Shown in pieces: positions 61,879 through 64,000 of a stretch of 64,000 nt of DNA; within the stretch, counting starts at the first letter, position 1, and the number at the start of each line of letters is the position of its first letter. The translations under genes and the position numbers were made by a program. Origin of the DNA: Kibdelosporangium sp. MJ126-NF4. GTDB taxonomy: Bacteria; Actinomycetota; Actinomycetes; Mycobacteriales; Pseudonocardiaceae. Location of the stretch: contig NZ_CDME01000010.1 of assembly GCF_000826545.1 (NCBI RefSeq), forward strand, positions 462,513-526,512, in the 5' to 3' direction. The notes beneath the pieces are model-generated. The model was given only the letters and a program-made list of their open reading frames with translations. It was not told the DNA's origin and searched no databases.

Positions 61879-62922
61879 ATGTCCAGATCCGGCACGGCTG
61901 TCCGGGCGGGTGTCCTGGGCGGAGTCATCGTCGTGGCTGTCACGGCGTTCATCTACTTCGACCAGGACTCGCCGGGGCCCAGCGCGGTGGCAGGCGAGAC
62001 CGAGACCGAGCAGGCGCCGACGTCCTCGCAGCTGCCGGAGGCGTTGAACGACGGTTACGTCTTCGAGCGCCTCGACGATCCACCTCGGACAGTCGCAAGG
62101 GACAGCCGTTCGGTCGTCGCGGCCACGATGACCGACGGAGCGAGGACCGTGCTCCTCGCCGGTCCAAGTAGGACATTCAATGAACCCAAGGCGACCAGTG
62201 CCCAGGTCACGACCAACGCGTGGGTGCGGCTGGCGCCGCAGGCATGGCGCGTGGGCGAGGAGTCGGCTTCCTGGTTCCGGCCGTGGTTGACCAAGGCGCT
62301 GGGCGACACCAGCCCGGATGTGCTCGCGGTGGCGACGGAGTACTTCGCCGGAGCCGCCGCACGCAAGAACGCCGAGGGCGTGCGGTTCAGCGGTGACGCC
62401 TCGTTCGGGCCAATTCGCGCGTCCGGCGCGGGCCGGTTGGAACAGTCGGACTTCTACGACTACCTCGGCGTGCCATGGACGTTCGGCGACGGCACGCGAG
62501 CCAGGCCGGACAGCGCGCACTACGGTTCCGTCGACTGCTCGGGGTTCGTGCGGCTGGTGTACGGCTACCGGATGAACTACCCGTTGCTGAACACCAACAC
62601 CGCCGGGCCCGGCCTGCCCCGGCGCGCTTTCGCGATGGCCAAGTTCGGCCCGGGCGTCACACCGGTGCCCGACAGCGGGAAGCGCGCCACCGCGTACGAC
62701 TCCCTGCAGTCGGGTGACCTGGTCTTCTTCGAGGTCGAGGGCGGCGCGGACGAACTCGACCACTCGGGTATCTACCTCGGCGTCGACTCCGACGGCCATC
62801 ACCGCTTCATGTCCAGCCGGGAACGGATCAACGGCCCGACACTCGGCGACGTCGGCGGGACGTCGCTGTTGGACGACGGCGGGATGTACTCGCGCGGTTT
62901 CCGTGCCGCTCGGCGGATCTGA
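61879..62922 (+). CDS. NlpC/P60-like secreted or anchored hydrolase
   Basis: 347 residues. An N-terminal hydrophobic segment (AGVLGGVIVVAVTAFIYF) would anchor or export it. The C-terminal half contains the catalytic Cys in SVDCSGFVRLVYGY and the His in LDHSGIYLGVD, with GDLVFFEVEG between: the Cys/His papain-like NlpC/P60 signature. Such enzymes cleave gamma-D-glutamyl bonds in peptidoglycan peptides. In this operon it could trim gamma-linked polymer or attach or release it from the wall. The N-terminal ~170 residues have no recognised domain. Confidence 0.85.
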   Translation: MSRSGTAVRAGVLGGVIVVAVTAFIYFDQDSPGPSAVAGETETEQAPTSSQLPEALNDGYVFERLDDPPRTVARDSRSVVAATMTDGARTVLLAGPSRTFNEPKATSAQVTTNAWVRLAPQAWRVGEESASWFRPWLTKALGDTSPDVLAVATEYFAGAAARKNAEGVRFSGDASFGPIRASGAGRLEQSDFYDYLGVPWTFGDGTRARPDSAHYGSVDCSGFVRLVYGYRMNYPLLNTNTAGPGLPRRAFAMAKFGPGVTPVPDSGKRATAYDSLQSGDLVFFEVEGGADELDHSGIYLGVDSDGHHRFMSSRERINGPTLGDVGGTSLLDDGGMYSRGFRAARRI

Positions 62923-62946
62923 CGCCGGTCGGGCGCCAGATCCGCC
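62912..62946. terminator. Terminator of the pgs-like operon
   Basis: GGCGGATCTG (62912-62921) pairs perfectly with CAGATCCGCC (62937-62946), overlapping the last codons of the NlpC/P60 gene and lying 9 nt from the convergent neighbour's stop. Confidence 0.65.
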
Positions 62947-62955
62947 TGCGCGGAA

Positions 62956-63744
62956 TCAGTTCTTGGTGCGCTTCAACTTGGTGTGGAACGAAAGCAGCTT
63001 GGTACAGCCGCCGGACTTGTTGGCCTTCACGCTACCGAGGAGGTAGCCGTCCTTGCGGCCGTGCACGTTGTTGCGGTTGTAGGTGTTGTGCGTGTCCCAT
63101 GGTGCGCAGAACACGCCGTTCTTGTAGTGCACGTATGAACTGGACGTTGTCTGGTAGCTGCTGTAGACGTTGGTCCAGTTGTTCTCTTTCTTGCCCCAGC
63201 CCGATCCCTTGAACCAGCCGTAGTGGTAGCCGCCTCGCGGAACGGGTTTGCTCAGCACGGACGAGCCGTTCCAGCTCCACTCGGTGGAGTTGGTCACCGA
63301 GGTCACGTCGATCTGGACCGGGTCCTCGTAGTAGCTCTTGTAATAGCCCGCGGACCGCACGGCCTGGATACCGACGTCGCCGAGCGTCCCGGAGCCCAGC
63401 TCGGTGTTGCTGTCACCCTCGTCCTTCTCGGCTTCCTCCGGCACCTCGTCAGCTGTGTCCGTGGTGCTGACAAGTGCTTTCGAGGTGCACGTTTCCGGGT
63501 TGTGCGCGGTCTCGTCGATCGCCGTGACACTCGCGTCCGGCGCCAAGGACGAGCTCAGCGGGATCTCGCACTCGCCGAACTGGGTGAACGACCCCTGCAG
63601 TGTCACTTCCTCCGCACCGGCGATCGCCGGGACGCGGTAGTGGATCCAGCCGTCGTCCTGTGTGGCCGCGCCTGCGACGGTTGAGGTCAAACTGAAGGCT
63701 GTGGCCGTGGCTAAGCCAAGGACCAGGGTTCTTGTGATTCGCAA
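62956..63744 (-). CDS. Secreted protein of unknown function
   Basis: 262 residues from a TTG with GGGAGG 6 nt upstream. A Sec signal peptide (LVLGLATATAFSLTSTVAGAA) ends at ~residue 27. An acidic low-complexity stretch (DEVPEEAEKDEGDSN) near residue 100 separates a small beta-domain with a cysteine pair from a C-terminal region. That region is rich in Tyr, Trp, Ser and Asn (SAGYYKSYYEDP, YHYGWFKGSGWGKKENNW) and ends with one more Cys pair. I recognise no family. It could be a surface or matrix-associated protein related to the adjacent polymer operon. Confidence 0.7.
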   Translation of the reverse strand: MRITRTLVLGLATATAFSLTSTVAGAATQDDGWIHYRVPAIAGAEEVTLQGSFTQFGECEIPLSSSLAPDASVTAIDETAHNPETCTSKALVSTTDTADEVPEEAEKDEGDSNTELGSGTLGDVGIQAVRSAGYYKSYYEDPVQIDVTSVTNSTEWSWNGSSVLSKPVPRGGYHYGWFKGSGWGKKENNWTNVYSSYQTTSSSYVHYKNGVFCAPWDTHNTYNRNNVHGRKDGYLLGSVKANKSGGCTKLLSFHTKLKRTKN

Positions 63745-63806
63745 ACTGCCCTCCCGTTTCGGGTGATCCGACGAAAGGGGGTGTGGATCGGCCAGAACGA
63801 CCGCTT

Positions 63807-63833
63807 GCTTACTCCCCCTGTGGGGAAGTAAGC
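63807..63833 (-). promoter_or_regulatory. Hairpin upstream of the last secreted protein gene
   Basis: GCTTACTCCCC (63807-63817) and GGGGAAGTAAGC (63822-63833) pair with one bulge around a CTGT loop, about 65 nt before the TTG start. It could be an operator or a 5'-UTR stem. Confidence 0.45.
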
Positions 63834-63935
63834 ACGGGTCCGCTTCCGATATTCTCCCGGTCCGCTTCTAGTGGTTGCGACCGGGAGTCTGTCGGGGGTC
63901 TCGACGGCCCAGCTTCCCGCTGGACGCACCGGCCA

Positions 63936-63968
63936 AAGGGGCCGGTACAACAGAGGTACCGGCCCCTT
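63936..63968. terminator. Strong terminator hairpin near the right edge
   Basis: AAGGGGCCGGTAC (63936-63948) pairs perfectly with GTACCGGCCCCTT (63956-63968), giving 13 bp with a 7-nt loop. It probably ends a gene entering from beyond the right edge on the minus strand. The region 63745-64000 has no other gene I can support. Confidence 0.7.
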
Positions 63969-64000
63969 CGTCCGGCACGCCCAGCGAAAACCTGGATCCG

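Overview
The window is high-GC DNA with dense, often overlapping genes, frequent GTG and TTG starts and GGAGG-type ribosome binding sites. It carries ECF sigma/anti-sigma pairs, many TetR and DHA2 genes, secreted hydrolases and F420/PPOX-type enzymes. This points to a filamentous actinomycete, most likely of the Pseudonocardiales (Kibdelosporangium/Lentzea/Amycolatopsis type). The lineage is an inference from gene content, not from a marker gene. I see no rRNA, tRNA or CRISPR array.

1-9.9 kb: a truncated YCII-family gene, a decayed ECF sigma gene, an AhpD-like protein, a DinB-like protein, a large secreted subtilisin, a GNAT acetyltransferase divergent from an RtcB-like RNA ligase, a secreted DNRLRE protein and a cytochrome P450. 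9.9-12.9 kb: a DHA2 exporter divergent from its probable TetR repressor across three copies of one palindrome, then a methyltransferase. 13-21 kb: a DUF2252 protein, a secreted DUF6801/fibronectin-III protein, a tautomerase-like protein and a secreted GH84 hexosaminidase. 21-26.3 kb: a frameshifted ECF sigma gene divergent from a RibD/DHFR-like protein, a quinone-oxidoreductase-type dehydrogenase, a second DHA2 exporter and an overlapping methyltransferase. 26.3-27.4 kb has no credible gene and is a large imperfect inverted duplication. 27.4-30.7 kb: a Tat-exported FAD oxidase and two integral membrane proteins.

30.7-34.7 kb holds the most interesting unit: a two-TM small protein and a STAND-type NTPase with 39-residue C-terminal repeats. 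The genes overlap by ATGA and share a near-identical motif of about 27 residues, at the C-terminus of one and the N-terminus of the other. This is the layout expected of an NLR/effector pair that signals through a short homotypic motif. 34.8-38.2 kb: a PPOX protein, a cupin, an HAD dehalogenase, a TetR regulator whose putative operator also lies before the cupin, and an acetamidase coupled to a large nSTAND1-WD40 protein (38.1-41.8 kb). Behind that is a G-rich tract and a 94-nt three-stem structure. 42-47 kb: a Na+/H+ antiporter, a small one-TM protein and an orphan kdpD.

47-52 kb: a tiny secreted peptide, a GAF-ANTAR regulator, a secreted protein, a PPIase lipoprotein coupled to a vanadium-type haloperoxidase, and an anti-sigma factor. 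52.1-53.55 kb is a TnpB-only insertion that landed exactly in the ATGA overlap between a sigma and anti-sigma gene, leaving both open with a new GTG start. 54-56 kb: a PPOX protein and a GT-C-like membrane protein. 57.1-62.9 kb is one overlapping operon: a double sensor/HAMP membrane protein, PgsB with a repetitive tail, PgsC and an NlpC/P60 hydrolase. It looks like a poly-gamma-glutamate-type polymer system, with a membrane-anchored putative hydrolase encoded divergently. The window ends with a secreted protein and a strong terminator hairpin.
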